In this document: piece after piece, positions 28,911 to 37,498 of the stretch | How positions within the stretch are numbered: the stretch's first letter is position 1 | Layout of the letters: every line of letters begins with the position of its first letter | Assembly (NCBI GenBank): GCA_030849075.1 | Contig: JASAOO010003462.1 | Span: 1-64,000, forward strand | DNA: 64,000 nt | Source: Zelonia costaricensis | Lineage: Eukaryota; Euglenozoa; Kinetoplastea; Trypanosomatida; Trypanosomatidae | Direction: 5' to 3' | Made by a program: the position numbers and the translations under genes | Notes under the pieces: model-generated | Told to the model about the DNA's origin: nothing | Seen by the model: only the letters and a program-made list of their open reading frames with translations | Databases searched by the model: none

Positions 28911-30155
28911 GAGCCGGGGGAGGGACCTGCGTATTACCCAAGAGGTGCGACTCCAGCAGAGGAGCAACAGCCAGGAAATGCGAACGCCGCGGGGTGAGTG
29001 CGAGCGCTTGTCGCAGTCCTGCCACGTCTAGAAGGCAGCCGAGGCGGTGCCAGGGGAAGGGGGAGGGGGAGGGGGGCGGGGGGCGGCTAACGAGAGGCGC
29101 GGCGGGGCAATCGCGGCGAGGCCCGCAAAACGATGAGGGCGAGCACAAGTGTGCGGGTAGCAGTAAAAGAAAAGAGAAGGTGACACCGAAGCACGAGTAT
29201 GTGGCTCGTGTGCGTCGTATCGGGGAATAGTGTGGTGTCCTGCGGACTGCTAGCGCGCTGTGGGGGGCAGCAGGGTTGAGGAGGAGGCTAGAGAGAACGT
29301 CGAGGAAAGTCGACAGCGGCTATTGTGCGCGTGTGGCCCGACACGAAAAGCGTTCGAGTGGGCGAGAGACGGAGAGGGAGTAGTGGGCTACGCGTGGTCC
29401 AGCTAGTGAGTTTGTGTATTTGTGTCTCGCAGCGAGCTACTAGGTGCACGAAACTGTGACGTGCGGTGCTTGTATCTATTCTCTTGGATCCTATGCGACG
29501 GTTTGGTGAAGTCAATTCCACGTAGAAGACACACGTCAGACAGAGTGTGGTAGGCAGGCATGGGGTGCGGCGCTTGTTTGAGGAAACACAGAGTTCGCTT
29601 TGCAGCAGACCCGTTCACAAGCGTGTCTTGACGCCGTACACGTAACAGGTGCCCTTGCAGCAGCTGCACAGTGACGCGACACACACACACGCACATACAA
29701 ACACACAAGTATGTAGTGCGCCCAGATCCTGCAGCTTCCCTAGTCCTCTGCGAACCATGCAACGCTGAGCCAGGCCACCCACTGGAGGAGCTGAAGTACC
29801 CAGTACCGACCTCTTCATGTTTCTGTTGTTGTTTCGTTAGGTCTAGTGCGTGAACACGGCGTGCGCACCGCTCGTGCCCGCCAGCCGCCACCACCGTCGC
29901 CGACCACGCCGCCGCAAGGAGCAATGTGAGGCGAGGGTTTCTGCACGGCAGAGGGCACGAGGCGTGCCACGAGGAGCACCTGTACATCGGGTAACGCGTC
30001 TGGGAAAAAAAAAAAGCATGGGAGGAAACGGAATTGGCGTGTCAAGGCACGCCGAGAAAGGCAATATAGAATACGACGTGCACGCAGAAAGACCAGGACG
30101 TGCCTCATCCTGGATCTCAGTGTACCGTCTTCCTGCGCCTCGTATGCGGCGCGGT
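28911..30155. other. Intergenic region
   Basis: About 1.2 kb with no supportable gene. It includes a G-rich purine stretch at 29053-29085, CA-rich sequence near 29678-29706 and an A run near 30006-30015. Probably the 3' UTR of the PIH1 gene. Confidence 0.55.
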
Positions 30156-32018
30156 CTAATCCAGCGAGAAGAGGTACCGGTTGTGGAAGGCAACGCCGAA
30201 GAGCGCCTCTGTCTGCTTCGTCACGTTGAACTCCTGCACGGCCGGCGGCGGCGCTGGCGGTGGCGGTGCCTGGACCTGAGCCTTCGGGGCGGGCTTCGAG
30301 GCGGCTTCAGCCTTGCCGTCCGCTGCAGAGGAAGACGCAGAGGCGGCGCTGCCAGAAACCTTCGAGGGTGCCGAGCGCTTCCGCGGCTGCAGCGAGAGCT
30401 TGTCGCGGATGTAGTCGATCAACGCGTCCAGCATCTGGTCCGGCAGCTTGTCGAGTAGCACGTCGATCGAGTCGCCTTTGCGGATGCGGCCCTCGAGTCG
30501 GTGCAGCATGCTCGGCAGCTGGTCGCGCGGCATCTGATCCACCTCCTCGCGAATCACCGGCGGGATGTCGCCAGCCTGCACCGCAGAAAGGTTGTCGACG
30601 TAGCTGCGCCGCTCTGCCATGACAGCCGCCTCCTGCTGCTGCTGCCGCTCCCGCTGCGCCTTCGCCGCCGCCCACTCCCGCTCCCGCGCCGCGCTGGCGC
30701 GCTGCTGCTCCTCGGTTTCGACTTCGGTGACGTCCCGCTCCGGCCGCGTCGCAGGCGCCTGCGTCTCGTCCGGCAGCTGCACCGTGAGCTTCAGCTTCAG
30801 CAGCGAGGTCTTGCGCACGTACTTGGCCTCCAGCACGTCGTCGGAGACGGGGTAGTCGAGCGTCACGGAGAGGAACGGCGATGCCCCCGCGGCGGTCTTG
30901 TTCGAGTCAGCCGCCGCGCAGGCAGCGGCATCCTCGGCGTCCGCGACTTCGTCGATGTAGTAGCAGTCGACACGGCGGTGGCCGATGCGGACGTCCACCT
31001 CACGAATCGTCTGCACGCCGGGCAGAAAGAGCGTCACGGCGAAGGCAGCCGGCACGTTCTCCTTGAAGTACGCGTTAGACGCCGGCCGCTTGTGTGTGCT
31101 CCAGTTATACACCCCCTCCGGCGCCACTTCGCGGATGGCGGGTGCCAGGACTGCGGCCCCAGCCGCAGCGGGAGCAGCCGCAGGAGAAGCCGCGCTCGCC
31201 GCAGCGTCCGGCTGCACCTCTTGGATGAGTTTGCCGTCGCCCTGCGTGCCCGTCACCTGCGACGGCGCGGTGGCGGCGCCGGCCGTCGTCGGCAGTTTGA
31301 TCTCGTCGCCCATCGCGTTGTGCTCCTTCGGCTGCGCGGAGAGGCGAATGCGCTGCGGCTCCAGCTTGCCCTTGCACTTGAAGTTGAGGTTGCGGAACTC
31401 GTCGGCGTTCAGCGTCGGCTCCGACTTCTGCTTGATCCACTGCATGCACAGCGCGGCGACAAAGCGGCGAAACTCGTTGTCCTCGCTGCACCGGCGAATC
31501 GTCGACGGGTTTACAATCACGTCGTACACCTTGCACGGCCGCCCACCCTTGTCCTGCTCCGGGCGGGCCTGGCCACAGCTGATCGGAATGCGGTACCGCA
31601 TCTCCGCTGCGTCAGTGTCACCGCCGCTGCTGCTGCCCTTCTCCGGCTCCATGGGGACGGGCTCGCCGATGCGTGCGTGCTGGCACACGTTGATGAAGAC
31701 CTTGGCGCCACCCGCGACGTTTGTCTTAATGCAGAAGCCGGGCTCCGGCAGCACAAACATCCACTGCCCGTTCTCGTCGCTGTGCACCTGCTCCAGCTCC
31801 TTCTTCGCCTCCTTGGTCGACTCCTCCTGCAGGCGCGTCTGCAGCGTCCGCAGCCACTCGTCGCGCTTCGGGTCGCCTTCTTTCGGCATGGACTTGAGCA
31901 TGTCACCGACCTCGCCGTCCCCGCCGGCACCACCGCCGCCGCCACCGAGGGCGCGCTGGAAGAGCTCCATGAACTTCTGGTTCTGCAGCAGCTGCTGCGC
32001 CGCGTCGTTGGCGCTCAT
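30156..32018 (-). CDS. PIH1-domain protein, Kintoun/DNAAF2-like
   Basis: A 620-residue protein. A helical N terminus with a seven-Gly run is followed by a PIH1 domain (~85-260) recognisable from PGFCIKTN, KVFINVCQH and VYDVIVNP-type segments. A second domain at about 335-470, with VDVRIGHRRVDCYYID and SVTLDYPVSDDVLEA, resembles the CS-like domain of this family. A coiled, Arg/Gln/Glu-rich stretch and a Pro/Ala-rich C terminus follow. PIH1 proteins are HSP90/R2TP co-chaperones; Kintoun/DNAAF2 helps assemble axonemal dyneins in the cytoplasm, and size and layout fit that branch best, though other PIH paralogues (PIH1D3, MOT48 types) are not excluded. The ATG at 32018 follows a candidate acceptor by 77 bases. 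Confidence 0.82.
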   Translation of the reverse strand: MSANDAAQQLLQNQKFMELFQRALGGGGGGAGGDGEVGDMLKSMPKEGDPKRDEWLRTLQTRLQEESTKEAKKELEQVHSDENGQWMFVLPEPGFCIKTNVAGGAKVFINVCQHARIGEPVPMEPEKGSSSGGDTDAAEMRYRIPISCGQARPEQDKGGRPCKVYDVIVNPSTIRRCSEDNEFRRFVAALCMQWIKQKSEPTLNADEFRNLNFKCKGKLEPQRIRLSAQPKEHNAMGDEIKLPTTAGAATAPSQVTGTQGDGKLIQEVQPDAAASAASPAAAPAAAGAAVLAPAIREVAPEGVYNWSTHKRPASNAYFKENVPAAFAVTLFLPGVQTIREVDVRIGHRRVDCYYIDEVADAEDAAACAAADSNKTAAGASPFLSVTLDYPVSDDVLEAKYVRKTSLLKLKLTVQLPDETQAPATRPERDVTEVETEEQQRASAAREREWAAAKAQRERQQQQEAAVMAERRSYVDNLSAVQAGDIPPVIREEVDQMPRDQLPSMLHRLEGRIRKGDSIDVLLDKLPDQMLDALIDYIRDKLSLQPRKRSAPSKVSGSAASASSSAADGKAEAASKPAPKAQVQAPPPPAPPPAVQEFNVTKQTEALFGVAFHNRYLFSLD

Positions 32019-32095
32019 CGTGACGATGCCAACGATTGTCTGTGCGTGTGTGCGTGTGAGGATGTCTATTCTCTGTATGAGTGATTTCCTTTGTT

Positions 32096-32195
32096 CTTGT
32101 TTGATGTAGCCAGGCAATGCAGCGCACCGCGAAAGGAGTGGTGTGTGTGTGGAGGGGGGGGGGAGTGTAGTGGTGGCGGAAAGGCGGTGAAGTTG
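32096..32195 (-). promoter_or_regulatory. Candidate trans-splice acceptor, PIH1 gene
   Basis: A C/T-rich tract (32195-32140, with a 10-C run) is followed by the first AG at 32097-32096. The AG lies about 45 bases past the tract, further than usual. Confidence 0.45.
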
Positions 32196-32668
32196 TTGGA
32201 AGCGGTGGACAGGGATGATGCGGTTGAATCATTGAGGAAGGAGAGAGGGGGAGAAGACAGCGCATCTGATGATGACGTGTGTCGCACCGCACGCGTGCGT
32301 CCGAAGAGGCAAACTCTACAACGGCGATCAACCTAAAAAAAAAAAGGTTCGGGCACGCTGAAGCTTTCAGCGCAGGCACTTTCAGACGCGAGGAGAAAAC
32401 GGAAGAGACGCGGGAGGGTCGCTTTTACTGGCCGTTGCGTTGATGGCGTTTTTCTTCTCTGCGAGACCACGATCGAGACATGGGCAAGGAGGCTGCGCGT
32501 ACGAACACGTGCGCTGAACAAGGGTGGAGTACGGGGCGAGGGGCCGGGCACTGAGAGGTGGCGCTAGTCAGCTCGCAGGAGGAGTTGGAAACCCTCAAGC
32601 GTGCATGCCGGCTCGAGGACCTACAAAAAAAAAAATCAGGACACCGGGACACTGTCTGTGACCTCATC
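32196..32668. other. Intergenic region
   Basis: About 470 bases with no gene seen; the 3' flank of the HAD hydrolase gene. It has A runs at 32335-32345 and 32625-32635. Confidence 0.5.
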
Positions 32669-34333
32669 TCACGGCGAGAAGTTGTACGTCCCCTTCAGAT
32701 CCACCGGGTTCGGCCTCCCGTAGTACGGTGTCTTGTTCTGCAGCACCGCCGCCTCGGGAAATGCAAGCAGCTCCCGCACAAAGTGGTCCAGTGTTGGCGC
32801 GACGTAGTGCGGCGTCTTCGACACGCACGTCTCGAGCCATTCCAGCTCGTCGTCGCCAACGCTCAGCGTCCGCCGCGCGGCCGGCGCACGACTGATGCCA
32901 GACAAGACGTGCACACTCCTCCACAACCCACCCGCGGCGTTTGCGCCGGCGATATCGGTCTCGATGTTGTCGCCCACCATGAAGATGCCGCGAAACTGGT
33001 TCGGGTCCCACCCCAGCGAGGAGGACACCTCCTTCAGCCGCTGCTCGGCGAACGCGTACGCGATGGCGCGCGGCTTGCCGTACTGCTGCACCTGCAGGCC
33101 CTGCCCCGTGACGCTCTCGTAGACGGAGGCGAGCATCTCACGGAAGGCGCCTTGGCCCAGGCGAGGCAGTGGGGCCTCGGTTGCCCACAGCAAGTCGTCC
33201 GCCGCGCAGAAGTACGGCGTCGTCTGTGTCGCGGACACGTACGGCCCCACCTGCCCCTCTGGTGCGAGGAGGATGTCGAGCATCGTCTGGATGTCGTTGA
33301 AGGCGTCCCGCGGATCGTTCATCTGCAGAATCGCCGCAATCGGCGGAAAGGGCACTGCGCCCGGCGCCGCCCGCTGCAGCGAGCCCCACCGCTTGAAGGG
33401 CACCATCTCAGGATGCTCGCACTGGTACTGCTCCACGGAGACAGCGCGTTGGAAGCCGTACTCACGCGCGACGTCGGCGCAGTGCGGCGCCCCGACGACG
33501 AGCACCCGCGCGTCGGCGTACTCGGGGGCCAGCAGCCGCATCGGGCTGTGTCCGAGAATTACCTGCTTCGCGTCAATCGGGCACTGCAGCAGCTCCGACA
33601 ACTCGACCGCCTTCTCCGCCTCCGTCTTAGCTCCGCCGTTGGTCATGAACAGAAAAGGGATGCGCAGCGTGACGAGGTGCTGGATGGCGGTGTCGGCGCC
33701 GGGGATGAGGCGGTGGCTGCGGTACACGACCCCGTCGATGTCCATCACGACCCCTGCTGATCCGTGCAGCGGCCACTGCGGCGACCGCGGCGCTGGCGCG
33801 CCGCGCGCAGAAGCGGACGAGGACGAAGACACAGGCGGCACGTAGGCGTCGTAGCGGTAGGGGATCTTGTCGTGCAGGTCGTCGACCAGCTGCTGCTGCA
33901 CCCCGGCGGAGTACCCCTCCGCCTCGCCACCCGGTGCCGTGGCGACGCCCTCCCGCTTCATGGGCGCACGCAGCGCCGCCTCGTACGCACCCCAGGCGGC
34001 CATGTCGGCCGTCTCGAAGTACCGCTGCGGCGTCGCCCCGTACGGGAGGAAGCGGCGCCGCTGCTCCGCCACGGCGGCGTTGTGGGCGAGCATCGCCTCA
34101 AACCGGCGCTGCTCCTCCGGCGCCATCGCGTCCTCGACCGCCGCCGTCTCCTCCGCCTGCTGCTGCCGGCTGGCCTCGCGGCGCCGCGACTGGATGGGGT
34201 TGGCGCTCTGCAGGATGCCACCGAAGAACTCCTCGGCCGTCTTGCCGTCCTTCTCCCACGGCGGCACAAAGCGACGCCGGCAGCTCACGGAGCACCGCAG
34301 CAGCCCCTGCGCAAGCGGCACTGTCGCGCGCAT
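32669..34333 (-). CDS. HAD-superfamily hydrolase, CECR5/HDHD5-like, with long N-terminal extension
   Basis: A 554-residue protein. The HAD motifs are intact: motif I DIDGV (198-202, with both aspartates), motif II FMTNGG (about 226-231), the Lys of motif III in YGKPRA, and motif IV VGDNIETDIAGA. Order and spacing match the cap-containing CECR5/HDHD5 group (p-nitrophenylphosphatase-like), which is mitochondrial in animals and yeast; the substrate is unknown. Residues 1-190 have no counterpart in that group: a presequence-like start (MRATVPLAQGLLR), then a Glu/Gln/Arg-rich helical region and a Ser/Ala linker. The frame is open above 34333 only through non-ATG codons. The predicted acceptor leaves a leader of only 2 bases before this ATG. 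Confidence 0.88.
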   Translation of the reverse strand: MRATVPLAQGLLRCSVSCRRRFVPPWEKDGKTAEEFFGGILQSANPIQSRRREASRQQQAEETAAVEDAMAPEEQRRFEAMLAHNAAVAEQRRRFLPYGATPQRYFETADMAAWGAYEAALRAPMKREGVATAPGGEAEGYSAGVQQQLVDDLHDKIPYRYDAYVPPVSSSSSASARGAPAPRSPQWPLHGSAGVVMDIDGVVYRSHRLIPGADTAIQHLVTLRIPFLFMTNGGAKTEAEKAVELSELLQCPIDAKQVILGHSPMRLLAPEYADARVLVVGAPHCADVAREYGFQRAVSVEQYQCEHPEMVPFKRWGSLQRAAPGAVPFPPIAAILQMNDPRDAFNDIQTMLDILLAPEGQVGPYVSATQTTPYFCAADDLLWATEAPLPRLGQGAFREMLASVYESVTGQGLQVQQYGKPRAIAYAFAEQRLKEVSSSLGWDPNQFRGIFMVGDNIETDIAGANAAGGLWRSVHVLSGISRAPAARRTLSVGDDELEWLETCVSKTPHYVAPTLDHFVRELLAFPEAAVLQNKTPYYGRPNPVDLKGTYNFSP

Positions 34334-34335
34334 CA

Positions 34336-34438
34336 CTGGAATGGGAATAATGGGAAAGTGGCAAGCGAATGAAGCCACAGCAGTGGGCGTGGGGAGGGAG
34401 GGGGGGTGGGGGCGTGCGTGTGGGGATGAATATGTGTG
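34336..34438 (-). promoter_or_regulatory. Trans-splice acceptor almost touching the start codon
   Basis: In the mRNA sense no AG occurs from 34438 down to 34338. The first is in CATTCCAG at 34337-34336, followed by TG and then the ATG at 34333. A strong C-rich tract lies at 34420-34386. Confidence 0.65.
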
Positions 34439-34815
34439 CTCCCTTGTGAGGGAGGACGTCAGGTGAACGTGTGGGCTTTAAACTGGGTGTGTCTGCACAG
34501 CGGCGTCGCGGCACACACACACACACACGCGGCCTCGGGCTCTTTCGCCCAAGAGTGTCGGAGAAAGATCGGATGCCGAGATGAGAAAGTACGGGGGGAA
34601 GTTCTCGAAGCGCGGGAGCTGAACGAGACACACGAATCCACACAAGAGCAGGTGCATGTGCGCTCCTTCTTCCACAGTGACCCGCAGGCGCGGACGAGCG
34701 CGTGGTGGACGCCACGCCCATGCGGCGGCTGTCCAGCCTTTCTCGTTGATCTCGCTTTCTGTTTGCTTCCCTCTTTCCATTGGGGCGGTTTCTCCGTGGC
34801 AGCCTTGCCTTGACG
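34439..34815. other. Intergenic region
   Basis: About 380 bases without a gene; it has an AC microsatellite at 34512-34528. Probably the 3' UTR of the small two-helix protein gene. Confidence 0.5.
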
Positions 34816-35247
34816 TCACACCGTTTTCTTGACCACCAAGCCGCTACCCACCTTGGCGAGAGCGACGTCGTAGCTGTTGTGGTTGTAGTGGTGCAGCACC
34901 TGCGGGCTCGGCAGTCGGCCCCATTCCCGCACCTTCTCCTTCACCCGCATCAGCGCCTCCTCAACAAAGATGAAGAGAATGACCAGCGCGCACAGGACGG
35001 CGGCGGCGGCGAAGGCGGACTGGTTGAGGTACATCGGCGCCTCTCCGCCGAGCAGGGTGTGGCTCACGAGGAAGATCAGCTGCTGGACGCCGTTGCGCGG
35101 CTGCCCGGGTCCAACCGGCGACAGCGCGTCCAGGGCAGCAGTGAGCTGTGCGAGACCGGCAAACGTGTAAAGCAGGCCAAGGCTCACCACCACGAGAGAC
35201 GTGACGGCCACGGCGGCCGTAAAGGGGAGGCTGTCCCACAACTGCAT
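34816..35247 (-). CDS. Small two-helix membrane protein of unknown function
   Basis: A 143-residue protein I do not recognise. Two hydrophobic segments are clear, at about 9-32 (FTAAVAVTSLVVVSLGLLY) and about 76-96 (AFAAAAVLCALVILFIFV), separated by a polar loop of some 40 residues. A basic, Tyr/His-containing tail of about 45 residues ends in VVKKTV. The topology is a hairpin with both ends probably cytosolic; the KKTV ending is not a canonical ER retrieval signal. Three-position composition looks coding. The ATG at 35247 lies 22 bases after a candidate AG at 35271-35270, whereas the open frame above has low-complexity Arg/His/Pro content typical of leader sequence. Confidence 0.75.
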   Translation of the reverse strand: MQLWDSLPFTAAVAVTSLVVVSLGLLYTFAGLAQLTAALDALSPVGPGQPRNGVQQLIFLVSHTLLGGEAPMYLNQSAFAAAAVLCALVILFIFVEEALMRVKEKVREWGRLPSPQVLHHYNHNSYDVALAKVGSGLVVKKTV

Positions 35248-35269
35248 GCCGTGCAGGGAGTGTGGCAGA

Positions 35270-35330
35270 CTGCGTTGGCCAATTGTGAAGCGGCAGGTGC
35301 GAGTGACACACACACGCACAGGTTTAAAAA
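35270..35330 (-). promoter_or_regulatory. Candidate trans-splice acceptor, two-helix protein
   Basis: A short T-rich tract (GCTTTTTTAAACC, near 35331-35319) is followed after GT-rich sequence by CAACGCAG, with AG at 35271-35270. Weak tract, so uncertain. Confidence 0.35.
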
Positions 35331-35331
35331 A

Positions 35332-36007
35332 GCGATGCAAAAACGCGGCAGAGAGGCGCGCGTGTGCGGATGGAGCACGTTCAGGTAGGGGTACAGAGCG
35401 AGGTTTGTTGTTGCGTGAGAAGTGGCGACGTGGGTGAGAGGCAGGCGGCTTCGGTTCGCTGTGGAAAGTCCTGGGAGCCAAGTTGGCCGGACGTTTCCGG
35501 ACGGGGAGCGAGAGGACAAAAAGGGGCGGTGTCCTTGACGATCCCTGTGTTCCTATTCCCGGTCAGGTGTGCGTGTTTGGCCGCAGCAAGTACCAGGCTT
35601 CGAGAAGCACCAGTCCACCTGCCAGTCGCCGTGGGTGCGACGCCAGAGGAAAAGGGTGCCCACACGGACAGCTCCAGCGATGTCGCTCCACTGCATCGCA
35701 GCTACTGAGCAGCCTTCTTTTCCTGTGCGTCATCACCTCAAGCGGGACAGAGGTCATCCCTGGTTGCTTGTTAAGCGTTGTGAGATCCACTCATACAGAC
35801 GAGAAAGAGGGGGAGGGGGGGGTGGGTGGGCCGAGACTGTGGGATGGGAGAAAGGACGGGGGAGGGGGAGGGGGAGTGGGCAAGCACACACAAACACGCA
35901 GACAATGGCCCATGCAGAAACCAAAACACCGCACGCCACCAGCACTCACACATATACACCCACAACGGAAACGCCGAAAGCAGCACCACGCGCCCGGAAA
36001 GCACTTG
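35332..36007. other. Intergenic region
   Basis: About 680 bases without a gene. It has a strong purine tract (G/A rich) at 35800-35880, so on the mRNA sense a long pyrimidine tract, possibly contributing to splicing of the gene at lower coordinates or reflecting simple sequence in a 3' UTR. Confidence 0.5.
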
Positions 36008-36760
36008 CTAGATGAGGCGCTTCGACTTGAGGTGCTGATGGAAGCCCTGAATGTAGTCCTGTGTGCGCCGCGCCACCTCGCGCTCCTCGTCATCCTTCAC
36101 CTTCGCCCCAAGCCACTCCGTCATGTCCGTGCCACGAGCCTCACCCTGCATCTTGCCGCGCTGAATCTCCAGCGAGCGCACCTCGTTGCGCGACTCCGCC
36201 ACCGCCACGGCGCGGCGCTTCCAGAACTGCTCGTGGTAGATGTTCGCCTCGTGCTCGAGCCGGATCGGGTCCTTCTTGCGCAGCACCTCAATGTCGCTGA
36301 GCAGGTCGCGGGTGCGCTGGTCCAGCAGGTTCTCGCCGAGCTGTGCCTGCGTCGCAGTCTGCAGCTTGGACACGCGGTAGCGGGCAATCACCTGAGTGCC
36401 CACAAAAAGGAAGACGATGCCAACAAACCACTTGTGGAAGTCGGTGATGAACCAGTACCATGACGCAATGTGGTTCGTGGGGTGCACGTAGACGGCCTTG
36501 GTGGTGTTGCTCAGCACGACGATGTTGCGGCGCCGTGGCGCCTCCCCGTCCGCGGTGGCCCCGAGCGCGTCCGTTCCCTTGGACTCGCTCTTCTTCTTGT
36601 GCTGCTGCCGCTGCTCGTCGTGCTGGTGTTCCTGGTTTGCACTACTCACACGCTCGTCCGCGTCTGCCACGGCGGCGGCGAAGCGCCGGTGCAGCCGCAG
36701 TGATGCCGTGGCGCTGTAGCCCAGCGAGGCGGTGCTCATCAAGGAGGAGAAGCGCTTCAT
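36008..36760 (-). CDS. Probable mitochondrial single-pass membrane protein of unknown function
   Basis: A 250-residue protein I do not recognise. The N terminus (MKRFSSLMSTASLGYSATASLRLHRRF) is Ser/Arg/Leu-rich without acids and looks like a mitochondrial presequence. A polar Gln/His/Lys-rich stretch (~38-75) follows, then one hydrophobic segment at about 105-125 (WYWFITDFHKWFVGIVFLFVG). The remaining ~125 residues are highly charged and helical (Arg/Glu/Gln/Lys), ending in HLKSKRLI. This layout suggests a membrane-anchored protein with a coiled or helical domain, perhaps part of a respiratory or import complex, but that is inference. The ATG at 36760 follows the candidate acceptor at 36899-36900; the leader of 138 bases has no AUG. 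Confidence 0.8.
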   Translation of the reverse strand: MKRFSSLMSTASLGYSATASLRLHRRFAAAVADADERVSSANQEHQHDEQRQQHKKKSESKGTDALGATADGEAPRRRNIVVLSNTTKAVYVHPTNHIASWYWFITDFHKWFVGIVFLFVGTQVIARYRVSKLQTATQAQLGENLLDQRTRDLLSDIEVLRKKDPIRLEHEANIYHEQFWKRRAVAVAESRNEVRSLEIQRGKMQGEARGTDMTEWLGAKVKDDEEREVARRTQDYIQGFHQHLKSKRLI

Positions 36761-36898
36761 GTTGGTCCCCCTCTCCTGTCTTGTGCCTCGGCTATTCTTC
36801 TTCTGCCTAGTGTTCAATTCTCTAAACTTGGTCCCGTCACCGTGCTGTACGCACAAACGCGTACCGCTGTCCCTGCTAGTGAAAGACTCCTGGACGTG

Positions 36899-36925
36899 CT
36901 GATGGTGCGGGAAGGGGGGTGGGTG
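36899..36925 (-). promoter_or_regulatory. Candidate trans-splice acceptor
   Basis: A C/T tract (36925-36908) leads to CACCATCAG, with AG at 36900-36899. The 138-base leader downstream is purine-rich in the mRNA sense, unlike most leaders here. Confidence 0.5.
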
Positions 36926-37498
36926 CAAATCGAGGTGGACGGAGGCGATGTGCGACGAGGGATGAGGTGCAAAGGCAGACGAGGAGAAGGAGGGGAAGGT
37001 GGGTGGGGGCGAGGGGGCATCGTGAAGTGGCACAAAAAAAAGACAGGAGTGGCACGCGCCTTTTCCTTGTCCGCAACGGGACGGTGCGCTGATGGCGCAA
37101 GCAGAGAACACTACGAGGTTGAAGAGGGAGAAGAGAAAGCGCACAACGCAGCCGACGCATTTGCGTCTGGGTGGGGGAGATTGGACGCGGGCGAGCCAAC
37201 GTGCATAGGTGCGTGCGGTGCGCTTTCCACGACTCGATTTCGTTTGTTGGCGTGTTCGTCGTTTCTTGCTATCACCTTGGAGGCGGTTTGCGTTTGTGTG
37301 TGTGTGTGTAGGTTCGCATCTCTCATTTTTGCGCCTACTCAGGTGCGAGCAAAGCAACAACAGCAGGAGGTTTGCGGCGAGTACCCAGCCGTGGGGGCGG
37401 GGGCAGGGGATGCCGCGCAGGTGCAGAACTTCATTGCGGCGACAGCGGGCTGAGCGGACGACGTATCTGATGCATCCTTTCGTGTTCACTTGGCACAC
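36926..37498. other. Intergenic region
   Basis: About 570 bases without a gene; it has a GT microsatellite near 37291-37309. The 3' flank of the type I membrane protein gene. Confidence 0.5.
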
